A DNA stretch of 64,000 nt from Novosphingobium sp. (GCF_030696665.1 NZ_JAUYRV010000028.1:186001-250000); one strand, 5' to 3'; counted from the stretch's first letter, positions 9,943-21,412 are shown. The notes: a model not told the origin generated them from the sequence alone. Numbers and translations: made by a program.

Positions 9943-11337
9943 ATGATCGAGGACCAGGAAGCGCTGGATCTGGCAGCAGACTGGGCCGACATCAGCCAAG
10001 GGCTGAAGAAGGATCTCGGATCGCAGTTGCACGCCCAGTGGATCAAGCCGATTCAACTCGGTGCGTTCTGCAAGGAAACCGGCACGCTGGATCTGTTCCT
10101 GCCCACCGAATTCTCCGCCAACTGGGTCGCTGATCGCTTTGCTGATCGCCTCAGTCTTGCGTGGAAGATCGCGCGTTCAGAAGTGCGTCAGGTGCGCATC
10201 ACCGTCCACCCACGCCGCCGTTCGATGCCCGAACTGCGCGTCGGTGCAGATGTCTCCGCCCCGGTACGCGTCACTGCACATCACAATTCCGGCCCGGCGA
10301 TGATGGACACAGCGCTGTCCGGTCTCGATCCCTCGCTGACTTTTGCCGAATTCGTTTCCGGATCGGCCAATGTGCTGGCGGTAAACGCTGCGCAGCGCAT
10401 GGCGGCTATTGAAACGCCGCAGTTTTCGCCGCTGTACCTCAAAGGCTCGACCGGCCAGGGCAAAACCCACCTGCTGCACGCCATCGGCCACGCCTTTGCC
10501 GCCAACAAGCCCGGCGCGCGGATCTTCTACTGCTCGGCCGAACGCTTCATGATCGAATTCGTGCAGGCCATGCGCTCGAACGAGATGATCGAGTTCAAGG
10601 CCCGTCTGCGCGGCTTTGACATGCTGCTGGTCGATGACATCCAGTTCATCATCGGCAAGGCCAGCACGCAGGAGGAATTCCTCCACACCATCGATGCACT
10701 GATGAGCGCGGGCAAGCGCCTGATTGTGGCCGCAGACCGCGCGCCGCAGGCACTGGACGGCGTCGAACAGCGCCTGCTGTCGCGCCTGTCGATGGGCCTT
10801 GTCGCCGACATCCAGCCCGCAGACATCGAACTGCGCCGCAAGATTCTCGAACACCGCCTTGCCCGTTTCAACAGCACGCAAGTGCCCGCAGACGTGATCG
10901 AGTTTCTCGCGCGCACCATCAATCGCAACGTGCGTGAACTGGTCGGCGGCCTCAACAAGCTGATCGCCTATGCCCAGCTCACCGGCCAGCCGGTGTCGTT
11001 GCAATTGGCCGAAGAACAGCTGACCGACATCCTCTCGGCCAACCGTCGCCGCATCACCATCGATGAAATCCAGCGCACGGTCTGCCAGTTCTACCGCGTC
11101 GACCGCACCGAGATGGCCTCAAAGCGCCGCGCCCGCGCCGTCGTGCGCCCGCGTCAGGTGGCGATGTACCTCGCCAAAGTGCTGACCCCGCGCTCCTACC
11201 CCGAAATCGGCCGCAAGTTCGGCGGACGGGATCACTCGACCGTGATCCACGCCGTGCGCCTGATCGAGGAACTGCGCACGCGCGATGCCGATATGGACGG
11301 CGATGTGCGTACGTTGTTGCGGCAGTTGGAAGACTGA
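9943..11337 (+). CDS. dnaA: Chromosomal replication initiator protein DnaA
   Basis: AAA+ ATPase that binds DnaA boxes and opens oriC. From the ATG at 9943 the protein has 464 residues: domain I begins at once (ALDLAADWADISQGLKKDL), followed by a short linker, the Walker A block GSTGQGKTH at 168-176 (family usual GxxGxGKTH), Walker B MLLVDDIQF, the sensor and Arg-finger regions, and the C-terminal DNA-binding signature GGRDHSTVIHAV. Upstream ATGs at 9814 and 9757 are in frame and would add 43 or 62 residues of Asn/Ser/Gly-rich sequence. No candidate has a strong ribosome site; I prefer 9943 because domain I normally starts the protein. An inverted-repeat pair follows the stop. Confidence 0.93.
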   Translation: MIEDQEALDLAADWADISQGLKKDLGSQLHAQWIKPIQLGAFCKETGTLDLFLPTEFSANWVADRFADRLSLAWKIARSEVRQVRITVHPRRRSMPELRVGADVSAPVRVTAHHNSGPAMMDTALSGLDPSLTFAEFVSGSANVLAVNAAQRMAAIETPQFSPLYLKGSTGQGKTHLLHAIGHAFAANKPGARIFYCSAERFMIEFVQAMRSNEMIEFKARLRGFDMLLVDDIQFIIGKASTQEEFLHTIDALMSAGKRLIVAADRAPQALDGVEQRLLSRLSMGLVADIQPADIELRRKILEHRLARFNSTQVPADVIEFLARTINRNVRELVGGLNKLIAYAQLTGQPVSLQLAEEQLTDILSANRRRITIDEIQRTVCQFYRVDRTEMASKRRARAVVRPRQVAMYLAKVLTPRSYPEIGRKFGGRDHSTVIHAVRLIEELRTRDADMDGDVRTLLRQLED

Positions 11338-11348
11338 GAAGGATAGGT

Positions 11349-11502
11349 GCGAGGGTCATAGCCCTCGCGCTCCCGGGAATTGGTGCGTGACCGCGCAAGT
11401 TGCGCCCCGGCGAAGCCGGAATATTGAAACCGCTTCGCGGATTGGCGCTGTGCCTCGAAAGGATGCGCCAACTAATGGGAGCGCGAGGGTTATGACCCTC
11501 GC
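11349..11502. repeat. 26-bp inverted repeat pair, each arm itself a hairpin
   Basis: Arms at 11349-11374 and 11477-11502 are reverse complements with one mismatch, separated by 102 bases. Each arm holds its own hairpin (GCGAGGG pairing with CCCTCGC around six bases). It occupies the whole gap between dnaA and the MoeB-like gene. It resembles paired REP elements and may also stop dnaA transcription. Confidence 0.75.
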
Positions 11503-11533
11503 ATTTCCCCTTTTTCTTCCCTAATTGCGTCGC

Positions 11534-12301
11534 ATGACGCCAGACCGCCTCGACCGCTTCGCCCGCCACATCGTCCTGCCCGAAGTCGGCGCGCTGGGGC
11601 AGGCAAGACTGGCGGCGTCACATGTTGTGCTGGTCGGCATGGGCGGCATCGGCAGCCCCGCCTTGCAGTACCTTGCGGGCGCAGGTGTCGGCCGCCTGAC
11701 TTTGATCGACGATGACGTGGTTGAGGCAAGCAACCTGCAACGCCAGACAATCTACACACAGGCCGATATCGGCAAGCCCAAGGCCGAGGCTGCGGCGGCT
11801 TGGCTGGCAGAGTTTGACCCTGCTTTGGCAGTCACTGCCCATGTCACTCGTATCACGCGTGAGAACGCTCCTGAGCTGATCGCCGGGGCCGACGCGGTGC
11901 TCGATGGCTGCGACAACTTCGCCACGCGCCTTGCCGTCTCTGATGCATGTGTAAAGGCCGGTGTGCCGCTCACCAGCGCGGCGCTGGGGCGCTTTCAGGG
12001 GCAGGTGGCCAACTTTGCCGGGCATCGTCAGGACCACGCCTGCTACCGCTGCTTTGTCGGCGATGCCTTCGATGCCGAGGATTGTGACAGCTGCGCCGAT
12101 CTGGGCGTGCTGGGTGCGATGGTCGGCATGGTCGGCGCGTTTGGCGCTATGGCGGCGATGCGCGTGCTGCTGGAAGGCGTCTCGACGCTGGGCGATCCGC
12201 AATGGGGCCAGTTGCACGTGCTGGACGGCCTCAAGCCCTCGCTGCGTACGATGCGCATAGCGCGTGACCCGGAGTGCAGCGGGTGTGGGTCGCGCCACTG
12301 A
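11534..12301 (+). CDS. MoeB/ThiF/HesA-family adenylyltransferase
   Basis: E1-like enzyme that adenylates the C-terminal Gly-Gly of a small sulfur-carrier protein such as MoaD or ThiS. The 255-residue protein has the nucleotide loop GMGGIGSPALQYLAGAGVG, the DDDVVEASNLQRQ block with the Arg finger, and two Cys pairs (CYRC and C-terminal CSGC) that would hold a structural zinc. There is no rhodanese domain, so it is the short MoeB/HesA form. The ATG at 11534 is chosen; a TTG nine bases earlier is also in frame, and neither has a strong ribosome site. A role in molybdopterin synthesis would suit the molybdenum enzyme at 4135, but thiamine synthesis is equally possible. Confidence 0.88.
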   Translation: MTPDRLDRFARHIVLPEVGALGQARLAASHVVLVGMGGIGSPALQYLAGAGVGRLTLIDDDVVEASNLQRQTIYTQADIGKPKAEAAAAWLAEFDPALAVTAHVTRITRENAPELIAGADAVLDGCDNFATRLAVSDACVKAGVPLTSAALGRFQGQVANFAGHRQDHACYRCFVGDAFDAEDCDSCADLGVLGAMVGMVGAFGAMAAMRVLLEGVSTLGDPQWGQLHVLDGLKPSLRTMRIARDPECSGCGSRH

Positions 12302-12314
12302 CACGGCGTGAGCG

Positions 12315-12423
12315 GCCCACCCCGCTGCGACTAACCTCGCCTCCGGCTCGCCAAGTCTCGCGGCCCTCCCGCCTGCGGGAGGGCATAACCCCCTCCCGCA
12401 GGCGGGAGGGGTTGGGGGTGGGC
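12315..12423. repeat. Composite palindromic element, copy 1
   Basis: Starts GCCCACCCC and ends with its complement GGGTGGGC. Inside are the conserved words GCTGCGACTAAC and AAGTCTCGCGGCCCTCCCG, followed by two hairpins of the CCTCCCGC/GCGGGAGG type. Related copies lie at 42796-42917, 58215-58282 and 61710-61832. Intergenic, between the MoeB-like gene and acnA. Confidence 0.8.
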
Positions 12424-12449
12424 AATCCCACACGCAACGGCTGCACAAC

Positions 12450-12484
12450 AAAAAGCCCGCCGGAAATGATCCGGCGGGCTTTTG
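12450..12484. terminator. Bidirectional terminator between the MoeB-like gene and acnA
   Basis: AAAAGCCCGCCGG and CCGGCGGGCTTTT form a perfect stem around seven bases, with A and T runs on the two sides, so it can end transcription from both converging genes. It lies 22 bases past the acnA stop. Confidence 0.9.
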
Positions 12485-12505
12485 TCTTTGGCCTAACGCC
12501 GCTCC

Positions 12506-15178
<2,673 letters not shown>

Positions 15179-15405
15179 GGCTGTGCGTCTTCCCTCTGTG
15201 TCGCGGCCGCAGCGCGAAAGTGCCACGCGGGGAATAGCCAGGGCGTCAAGCCCGATGGCTGCGCGGCGGTTTACGGCCTGAAAGCCTGTGCGCGATGCGC
15301 GTAAAGCCGCCACGCGTCAAGGGCGGGAAGCCGCCATTTTGCGCAGGTGCAACACAATTTGCCGCGCAATTCGCCGTATTGATTTTCAATAGCAATAACA
15401 TGGGT

Positions 15406-16296
15406 TCACGACGCTGCTGCACCGCCCCGCGTGGCATAAAGACACCCTGCGACGATCAGCGCCACACCCGCCAGCATCGGCATCGTCACCGGCTCTGCAA
15501 AGGCGATCCAGCCGACGATGGCCGCCCAGATGAAGGCGGTATATTCCAGCGGCACCAGCACTTGCGCCTCGGCCCGGCCATAGGCCCAGCTCAGCAGCAT
15601 GATGGAAACGGCGGAAAGCGCTGCCGAGGCAACCAGCAGCCACCACACCGCACCCGTCGGGAACGGCGCGAACCACCACGCGCCAAGGCCAAGAAACAGG
15701 AACGTCACCAGCGCCTGAAAAAACGCCACTTCCTCGGGCCGCGCAAGCAGCGCCTGCTGCCGTTGCAGCACCAGATTCCACGCATAGAGCACAGCGGATA
15801 CCAGCGTGGCGACCAAGCCTTTGACCGCTTCGGCATCGGCGGGGCCATCAAACTTCCCGCCCGCAATCACCGCCACGCCCAGCAGCGCCAGCACCGATCC
15901 GCCAATGGCAGCGGGCCGCACTTTCTCACCCAGCAGCAGCGCTGCCAGATAGAGCGCAATCAGCGGCGCGATAAATGACAGTGCGATTCCCTCGGCCAGC
16001 GGCAACCGCACGATGCCGTAGAAGAACAGCGTTGCCATGACGGATGCCACCACCCCGCGCAGCACATGGACCTTCAGCACGGCGGGCGCTGGCCAGCCCT
16101 GCCCGCGCCACAGCCACAGGGGAAACATCATCGCCGCCCCCGCCAGCCCGCGCCAGCACATCGCGGCATAGGCGCCCACGGCAATCGAGGTGGCCTTCAT
16201 CACCCCGTCCATCAACGAAAAAAGCGCAAGCCCCAGCATGGCTGCAAGGATCGGCAGCAGCAGGCTCGGGACCAAAGCGGCGGGTTTGTCGTTCAT
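15406..16296 (-). CDS. EamA/DMT-superfamily exporter
   Basis: Inner-membrane drug/metabolite transporter with two EamA repeats and about ten membrane helices in 296 residues; each half has the usual pattern of alternating helices with short loops. The start at 16296 (MNDKPAALVPSLLL) places the first helix shortly after the N-terminus; an ATG at 16308 is also possible, and neither has a clear ribosome site. Substrate unknown. It is divergent from the L,D-transpeptidase gene, leaving about 200 bases that must hold both promoters. A second, distinct EamA gene lies at 19370-20275. Confidence 0.85.
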   Translation of the reverse strand: MNDKPAALVPSLLLPILAAMLGLALFSLMDGVMKATSIAVGAYAAMCWRGLAGAAMMFPLWLWRGQGWPAPAVLKVHVLRGVVASVMATLFFYGIVRLPLAEGIALSFIAPLIALYLAALLLGEKVRPAAIGGSVLALLGVAVIAGGKFDGPADAEAVKGLVATLVSAVLYAWNLVLQRQQALLARPEEVAFFQALVTFLFLGLGAWWFAPFPTGAVWWLLVASAALSAVSIMLLSWAYGRAEAQVLVPLEYTAFIWAAIVGWIAFAEPVTMPMLAGVALIVAGCLYATRGGAAAS

Positions 16297-16493
16297 GGCA
16301 CGAGCCATAGGCAAACGGGTTGCAACGTGAAACTGCCTTCTCGCCCCTTCACAGCAATTCAGCCTGTAGAAAGGCAGGATGCTTGATCGTGCGATAGGCT
16401 TGGGGCAGGACAGGAATGCACCGGCGGACTGGACCTTGAAGGCCAAGCGCCTACAATTTTAGCGCCGACAAGGCGAACAGGGAAATTGCGAAC

Positions 16494-17864
16494 GTGAAGC
16501 GTGAAATCGAAGGCACCGGCCTTTCCGGCAAGATGGGCGTCACTCTGGCCGCCGCCGCCGCTCTGCTTGCCCCTGTCCCGGCCCTTGCACAACGCGCCGC
16601 CGCACCGGTTGATCTGACCAAGCAGGTCCAGCCAGTCACACCTCCGGCCCCCACGCCGGTTGCGCCCGTGGTCACCGCCCCGATCGCACCCACCCCGGTG
16701 CCCACGCCGCACTGGACGCAGGCCGATGCGCAGGCACTGCTCGTGGCGATCAAGGCCGTCGGCAGCGAAGGCCTGTTCCCCAAGGACTATCAGCCTGAAG
16801 CGCTCTCCGCCGCGATCGTGAAGGGCGAGGGCGAGGAACTCGACAAGACCGCAACCCGCCTGTTCAGCTGGCTGATCGAAGACCTGCGCGATGGGCGCAC
16901 ACCCATGACCGCGCGTGTGCAGTGGTTCGCGGTAGACCCCGATCAGGATATGAACCCCACCCAGTTGATCGTCGCATCGGCGCTGGAAAAGCATGACATC
17001 AAGGGCGCGCTGACCGCACTGCTGCCCACCCACCCCGATTACGCCGCGCTTAAGGAAGCCCTGCCCAAGGCCACCACGCCCAAGCAGACCGCGCAGATCC
17101 GTGCCAACATGGACCGCTGGCGCTGGCTCGCGCGGGATCTCGGCTCGCAATACCTGCTCACCAACGTGCCTGAACAGATGCTGCGGCTGACCGTGCGCAA
17201 TCGGATCATCAAGAGCTACAAGGTCGTCGTCGGCAAGCCCGGCCGCACGGCCACGCCGCAGCTGGCCGAAACGGTTGAAGGCGTGATCTTCAACCCCACC
17301 TGGACCGTGCCGCAGTCCATCGTCGCCGGCGAAGGCCTTGGCGCGCGTCTGGTCAACAATCCCAAACAGGCCGAGCGTGAAGGCTACAAGGTGACGAAGG
17401 CGGCGGACGGCACGATCTATGTCGTCCAGCAGCCCGGAGACAACAATTCGCTGGGTCGCATGAAGCTCGACATGCCCAACGAACACGCGATCTTCCTGCA
17501 CGATACGCCCAGCAAGGCCGCATTCAACCAGCCCGTCCGCGCCCTCAGCCACGGCTGCATCCGCGTGCAGGGCGCGGTGGAACTGGCGATGACGATGGGC
17601 ATTCTCGGCGCCGCCATGACGCCAGAGGATGCCGCGCTGGCGCATACGTCAAAGGTCTACACCAAGGTGCCGATGACCAAGACCTTCCCGGTCTACATCA
17701 CCTATTTCACGGTCGCGCGCGATGTAACCGGCATGTTGCGGTCGTTCACCGACGTCTACGGTCGCGATGCGCCGGTTCTCGCCAGCATGGCCAAGCCGCG
17801 CGAGGCGCACACGACCCAGCGCAAGAGCACTGAAGAGGTCGTGAAGCTGGACAATCCGCTCTGA
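16494..17864 (+). CDS. L,D-transpeptidase (YcbB/LdtD-like)
   Basis: Periplasmic enzyme that makes 3-3 cross-links in peptidoglycan or attaches proteins to it. The 456-residue protein has a signal peptide (about residues 14-33, ending ALAQ), a Pro-rich linker, an N-terminal helical region, and a C-terminal YkuD catalytic domain with HDTPSKAAFNQPVRALSHGCIRV; Cys355 is the nucleophile. The general plan resembles YcbB, somewhat shorter than the E. coli enzyme. The GTG at 16494 has AGGGA upstream. Its stop codon overlaps a 56-codon ORF beginning CTG (17861), which may be translationally coupled. Confidence 0.9.
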   Translation: MKREIEGTGLSGKMGVTLAAAAALLAPVPALAQRAAAPVDLTKQVQPVTPPAPTPVAPVVTAPIAPTPVPTPHWTQADAQALLVAIKAVGSEGLFPKDYQPEALSAAIVKGEGEELDKTATRLFSWLIEDLRDGRTPMTARVQWFAVDPDQDMNPTQLIVASALEKHDIKGALTALLPTHPDYAALKEALPKATTPKQTAQIRANMDRWRWLARDLGSQYLLTNVPEQMLRLTVRNRIIKSYKVVVGKPGRTATPQLAETVEGVIFNPTWTVPQSIVAGEGLGARLVNNPKQAEREGYKVTKAADGTIYVVQQPGDNNSLGRMKLDMPNEHAIFLHDTPSKAAFNQPVRALSHGCIRVQGAVELAMTMGILGAAMTPEDAALAHTSKVYTKVPMTKTFPVYITYFTVARDVTGMLRSFTDVYGRDAPVLASMAKPREAHTTQRKSTEEVVKLDNPL

Positions 17865-18031
17865 GAACGAGGCTCAGCGTCTGCCAGCGCAAGGCGCGCT
17901 ATGTAAGCCGTGAGGACGCCAGCGAGGCCGCGATAAAGAGCGGCCTTGTCCTCCACCCCTACCACTGTGACCGCTGCTTTCGCTGGCACCTGACCAGCCG
18001 CACCAAGGGGCGGCGGATCGCGCACCCCTGA
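17861..18031 (+). CDS. Small zinc-ribbon-like ORF lacking a standard start codon
   Basis: A 56-codon frame that looks like a real protein: it carries VCQRKARY, then LHPYHCDRCFRWHLTSRTKG, with Cys8, Cys36 and Cys39 plus His35 and His43 as possible zinc ligands. Small proteins with a Cys-Arg-Lys block and a YxCxxCxxWHLT block are widespread in bacteria and phages. The frame is closed by a stop at 17831-17833, and no ATG, GTG or TTG occurs between that stop and the Cys block. The only near-start is CTG at 17861, which overlaps the preceding gene's TGA as CTGA. So it uses a rare start, is coupled by re-initiation, or has lost its start. Function unknown. Confidence 0.5.
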   Translation: MRTRLSVCQRKARYVSREDASEAAIKSGLVLHPYHCDRCFRWHLTSRTKGRRIAHP

Positions 18032-18046
18032 GATTCACACAGACTG

Positions 18047-18133
18047 CCGCTCCCCCGCGCAGGCGGGGGCCTCAGGCCGTTTAGGCAAGCTTTCCATAAC
18101 AACACCGAGGCCCCCGCCTGCGCGGGGGAGCGG
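18047..18133. repeat. 27-bp perfect inverted repeat with CCTCAGGCCGTTTA core
   Basis: Arms 18047-18073 and 18107-18133 are exact reverse complements; the 33-base loop begins with the continuation of CCTCAGGCCGTTTA. The same core and arms recur at 48145-48223. It sits between the zinc-ribbon ORF and the converging L,D-transpeptidase gene and may serve as a bidirectional terminator. Confidence 0.8.
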
Positions 18134-18155
18134 GACAGTCGGGGAGGGCGCTAAA

Positions 18156-18794
18156 CTACCCCAACCCCAGCCGGTCCGCGTAAATCAACCGCCCGCCGGA
18201 CAGATGCCACAGCGCCTCGTTGAAGTCTGCCTCGCCCATCGCCAGGCAGCCATCTGACCGGCCCAGCTTGCCCCATTTGGTCAGCATGTCCTCGTTTGCA
18301 TACCATGCCGGGTGCATCACGATGGCGCGGTCCAGCGCGTTGGAATTGTCGGGCATCAACCCGCCCAGCCGGATCGAGGTGCCGTATTTGCCCTTGTACC
18401 ATTCGTAGGTGACATAGGCCCCGCGCGATGTGGCAAGGCTGCCCACTTCGTTGGAAAAGGTCTTGAGGAACCCGTCATGCTCCGGGTCAGACCCGCGACC
18501 ATGCGCGACGAGGAATGACCGCACGCTGCCGCTTTCCAGATTGGCAAAGTGGAAGCGCGGCAATGACGAAGGCATGGCAAAATCGGCAATCCCGACAATG
18601 TCGGTGCGCCACAGCGCGGCGCGATGCTGCTCGACCTTTTCCTTGGCCAGTTCCAGAACGCGGCGGTGCTGGTCGTTCGGATAGTAGACCGCAGCCGCCA
18701 CACGCGCTGGCACAACAGCAGCAACGGCACTTGCCGCAACGCCTGCCAGAACCGTCCGCCGGTCAACTTTCAGGTTTTCTGCCTTGATGCTCAT
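18156..18794 (-). CDS. Murein L,D-transpeptidase catalytic-domain protein (YkuD_2 type)
   Basis: Second peptidoglycan L,D-transpeptidase-like enzyme, of a different branch from the gene at 16494. It has 212 residues with an N-terminal signal preceded by VDRRTVLAG (possible Tat signal, membrane segment about 14-35). The catalytic block reads GKLGRSDGCLAMG, with Cys183 as nucleophile and His161 in VMHPAWY upstream. GGGAC lies before the ATG. This family is compact and lacks peptidoglycan-binding repeats. The exact reaction (cross-linking or hydrolysis) is not known for most members. Confidence 0.85.
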   Translation of the reverse strand: MSIKAENLKVDRRTVLAGVAASAVAAVVPARVAAAVYYPNDQHRRVLELAKEKVEQHRAALWRTDIVGIADFAMPSSLPRFHFANLESGSVRSFLVAHGRGSDPEHDGFLKTFSNEVGSLATSRGAYVTYEWYKGKYGTSIRLGGLMPDNSNALDRAIVMHPAWYANEDMLTKWGKLGRSDGCLAMGEADFNEALWHLSGGRLIYADRLGLG

Positions 18795-18845
18795 AACCAG
18801 TCCCGTACCACGCCGCCCCCTTCTCGGGCGTGAACAGCGGGCAGT

Positions 18846-19373
18846 CTACCCAATTGCGCCAGAATTTCCAGCCTGCGCGCCAAGCTGGGCCCCAAGGCGG
18901 ACCAAAGCGGGTCCATCCACGCGCATCACCGTCCACTCATCCATGAACCGTGCGCCGAGGGATTTGTAGAACCCGATGGCAGGCTCGTTCCAATCGAGCA
19001 CCGACCATTCCAGCCGCGCACAATCCCGCTCCACCGCCAGCGCGGCAAGGTGTGAAAGCAGCGCCTTGCCAAGACCTGATCCGCGTGCCTCTGGCTGCAC
19101 GAACAGGTCTTCCAGATAGATCCCCGGCTTGCCTTCGAAGGTCGAGAAATTGTGGAAGAACAAGGCAAACCCCTGCGCCACGCCCTCAACCTCACCAATC
19201 ACCACTTCAGCATAGGGCCCATGACCGTTATTCTGGCCGAAAAGCTTTTCGCGCAGCACGGCTTCATCGAACCGCACTTCGTGGGCCAGCTTCTCATACT
19301 CAGCCAGCGCACGGATCAGGCTGGCGATCAGGGGCACATCGTCGGCAATGGCGGGGCGGATGGAAAGCGTCAT
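18846..19373 (-). CDS. GNAT-family N-acetyltransferase
   Basis: Acetyl-CoA-dependent acyltransferase of 175 residues. The acetyl-CoA loop is LEDLFVQPEARGSGLGKALL near 93-112, followed by the LEWSVLDWNEPAIGFYKSLGA block, which places it with the diamine/spermidine acetyltransferase-like branch. Its ATG overlaps the stop of the upstream EamA gene as ATGA, so the two are coupled, and with ispG they form a three-gene run. The C-terminal 20 residues are Ala/Gly/Gln-rich and probably unstructured. Substrate unknown. Confidence 0.88.
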   Translation of the reverse strand: MTLSIRPAIADDVPLIASLIRALAEYEKLAHEVRFDEAVLREKLFGQNNGHGPYAEVVIGEVEGVAQGFALFFHNFSTFEGKPGIYLEDLFVQPEARGSGLGKALLSHLAALAVERDCARLEWSVLDWNEPAIGFYKSLGARFMDEWTVMRVDGPALVRLGAQLGAQAGNSGAIG

Positions 19374-20275
19374 CGCGAAAACCTCTGTCTTATCAGCGGG
19401 AAAAGCATCCCCAGCGCCAGCCCTGACATCACCAGCGCGAAGGCTCCAATCTTCCACCCTTGCACCGGTTCGCCCAACGCCAGCGCCGACGTTGCCAGCC
19501 CGAACACCGGCACCATCAGCGCCATCGGTGCCACTTGCGCGGCGGGATGCTTGCCCAGCAGCCAGCCCCATGCGGCATAGCCGAACATGGTGTTGCCCAC
19601 CGATTGCCATGCCACCGCGCCCCAGGTTGCCGCATCGGCCGCCGCGATGCCCGATAGCATTGCCTGCGGACCCTCCAGCACCAGCGCGAAGACCAGCAGG
19701 GGCGGTGCGGCAAAGATCGCTGCCCAAACGACATAGGCCAGCATGTTCAAGGTCGGATCGGCACGCACCGCGTTGCGCGCCACGATATTCCCGCAACCCC
19801 ACGAAAACGCAGCCGTAATGCACAGGCCAAGGCCCAGCGGCGTGGCGCTTCCGTCGGTGTGGGCAAGGATGATCACAAGGCCTGCACTGGCCAGCAGCAG
19901 TGCGATGACCTGCGCTTTGGCGAGCCGTTCGGCGGTCAGCCACATTGACAGGCCGATGGTGAAAAACACCTGCATTTGCAGGATCAGGCTGGCGATACCG
20001 GGCGTGATGTCGGCCCGCATTGCGGTGAACAGCAGCCCGAACTGCCCGGCACCGATCAGCAGGCCATAGGCAGCAAGGTTGCCCCATGAAACCTTGGGGC
20101 GCGGCAGGAAAAAGATCAGCGGAAAGGCAACGAAAACAAAGCGCAGCAGCGCAAAGGTCAATGGCGGAAGGTGCGCCAGACCCAGCTTGATCACGGTGAA
20201 GTTGCTACCCCACACCGCCATGATGGCGATGGCAAGCGTGATGTGAAGGGCGGGAAGCCCCTGCCGTTCAGCCAA
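19370..20275 (-). CDS. EamA/DMT-superfamily exporter
   Basis: Inner-membrane transporter of 301 residues with two EamA repeats and about ten helices; the first repeat begins LAIAIMAVWGSNFTVIKLGL. Starts of members of this family usually lie just before that helix, which fits the TTG at 20275. That TTG directly follows the ispG stop (TAATTG), so translation is probably coupled. An ATG at 20224 is in frame but would cut into the first helix. It overlaps the downstream acetyltransferase gene by four bases. Substrate unknown; the link with ispG is positional only. Confidence 0.85.
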   Translation of the reverse strand: MAERQGLPALHITLAIAIMAVWGSNFTVIKLGLAHLPPLTFALLRFVFVAFPLIFFLPRPKVSWGNLAAYGLLIGAGQFGLLFTAMRADITPGIASLILQMQVFFTIGLSMWLTAERLAKAQVIALLLASAGLVIILAHTDGSATPLGLGLCITAAFSWGCGNIVARNAVRADPTLNMLAYVVWAAIFAAPPLLVFALVLEGPQAMLSGIAAADAATWGAVAWQSVGNTMFGYAAWGWLLGKHPAAQVAPMALMVPVFGLATSALALGEPVQGWKIGAFALVMSGLALGMLFPLIRQRFSR

Positions 20276-21412
20276 TTATTCCGCTGCCTCGGTCACGTTC
20301 CCCGCATCACTCGTCGCCGCTTCCATCTCGGCGGCCTTCTTTTCCACCAGCGCCACGATGTGTTCCAACATTTCTTCGGACTGCACGGTGTGGTCGGTCA
20401 CGCCTGAAAGGTAGACCATGTGCTTGCCGTTGCCGCCGCCGGTCAAACCGATGTCGGTTTCGCGCGCTTCGCCGGGGCCGTTGACCACGCAGCCGAGGAC
20501 CGAGAGCGAAAGCGGGGTCTTGATGTGGGAAAGGCGGCTTTCGAGCGCCTCCACGGTGCGGATCACGTCAAAGCCCTGCCGTGCGCAGCTTGGGCAGGAA
20601 ACCACGCGAACGCCGCGCGTGCGCAGGCCCAGCGATTTCAGGATTTCGAAGCCGACGCGCACTTCCTCTTCCGGTTCGGCCGAAAGCGAGACGCGGACGG
20701 TGTCGCCGATGCCTGCCCAAAGCAGGTTGCCGATGCCGATGGAAGATTTGACCGTCCCGCCGATCAGTCCGCCTGCCTCGGTAATGCCAAGGTGCAGCGG
20801 GCAATCGACTGCGTCGGCAAGGCCCATGTAGGCCGCGACGGCGAGGAACACGTCGGAGGCTTTGACTGCCACCTTGTATTCGTGAAAATCGTGGTCCTGC
20901 AGCAGCTTGATATGGTCGAGCGCGCTCTCCACCAAGGCTTCAGGGCAAGGCTCGCCGTACTTTTCCAGCAGGTCTTTTTCAAGGCTGCCCGCGTTCACGC
21001 CGATGCGAATGGCGCAGCCGTTGGCCTTGGCGGCGCGGACCACTTCGGCCACGCGGTCGCTGCTGCCGATGTTGCCGGGATTGATGCGAAGGCACGCCGC
21101 GCCAGCATCGGCGGCTTCAAGCGCGCGTTTGTAGTGGAAATGGATGTCCGCGATGATCGGGATGCGCGCTGCCTTCACGATCTTGCCTAGCGCCGCCGTG
21201 CTTTCAACATCGGGGCAGGACACGCGAATCAGGTCAGCGCCTGCATCCTCGCACCGGCGGATCTGGTTGATCGTGGCGACCGGGTCGGACGTGAGGGTGT
21301 TGGTCATGGTCTGTACGGTGATCGGCGCATCGCCGCCAACGGGAACCGCGCCAACCATGATCTGGCGGCTCTTGCGACGCGCGATATCGCGCCAGGGACG
21401 GATTGAGGACAT
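20276..21412 (-). CDS. ispG: 4-hydroxy-3-methylbut-2-en-1-yl diphosphate synthase
   Basis: Converts MEcPP to HMBPP in the non-mevalonate isoprenoid pathway using a [4Fe-4S] cluster. The 378-residue protein starts [18 protein letters not shown] and has the N-terminal TIM barrel and the C-terminal cluster domain, with ligands in [12 protein letters not shown] and [11 protein letters not shown]. The ATG at 21412 is preferred over an in-frame start at 21472, which would add 20 residues unlike the family. The C-terminal tail is extended and Ala/Glu-rich. A 10-bp repeat array lies just upstream (21449-21488), between this start and the next gene's stop. Confidence 0.96.
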   Translation of the reverse strand: MSSIRPWRDIARRKSRQIMVGAVPVGGDAPITVQTMTNTLTSDPVATINQIRRCEDAGADLIRVSCPDVESTAALGKIVKAARIPIIADIHFHYKRALEAADAGAACLRINPGNIGSSDRVAEVVRAAKANGCAIRIGVNAGSLEKDLLEKYGEPCPEALVESALDHIKLLQDHDFHEYKVAVKASDVFLAVAAYMGLADAVDCPLHLGITEAGGLIGGTVKSSIGIGNLLWAGIGDTVRVSLSAEPEEEVRVGFEILKSLGLRTRGVRVVSCPSCARQGFDVIRTVEALESRLSHIKTPLSLSVLGCVVNGPGEARETDIGLTGGGNGKHMVYLSGVTDHTVQSEEMLEHIVALVEKKAAEMEAATSDAGNVTEAAE

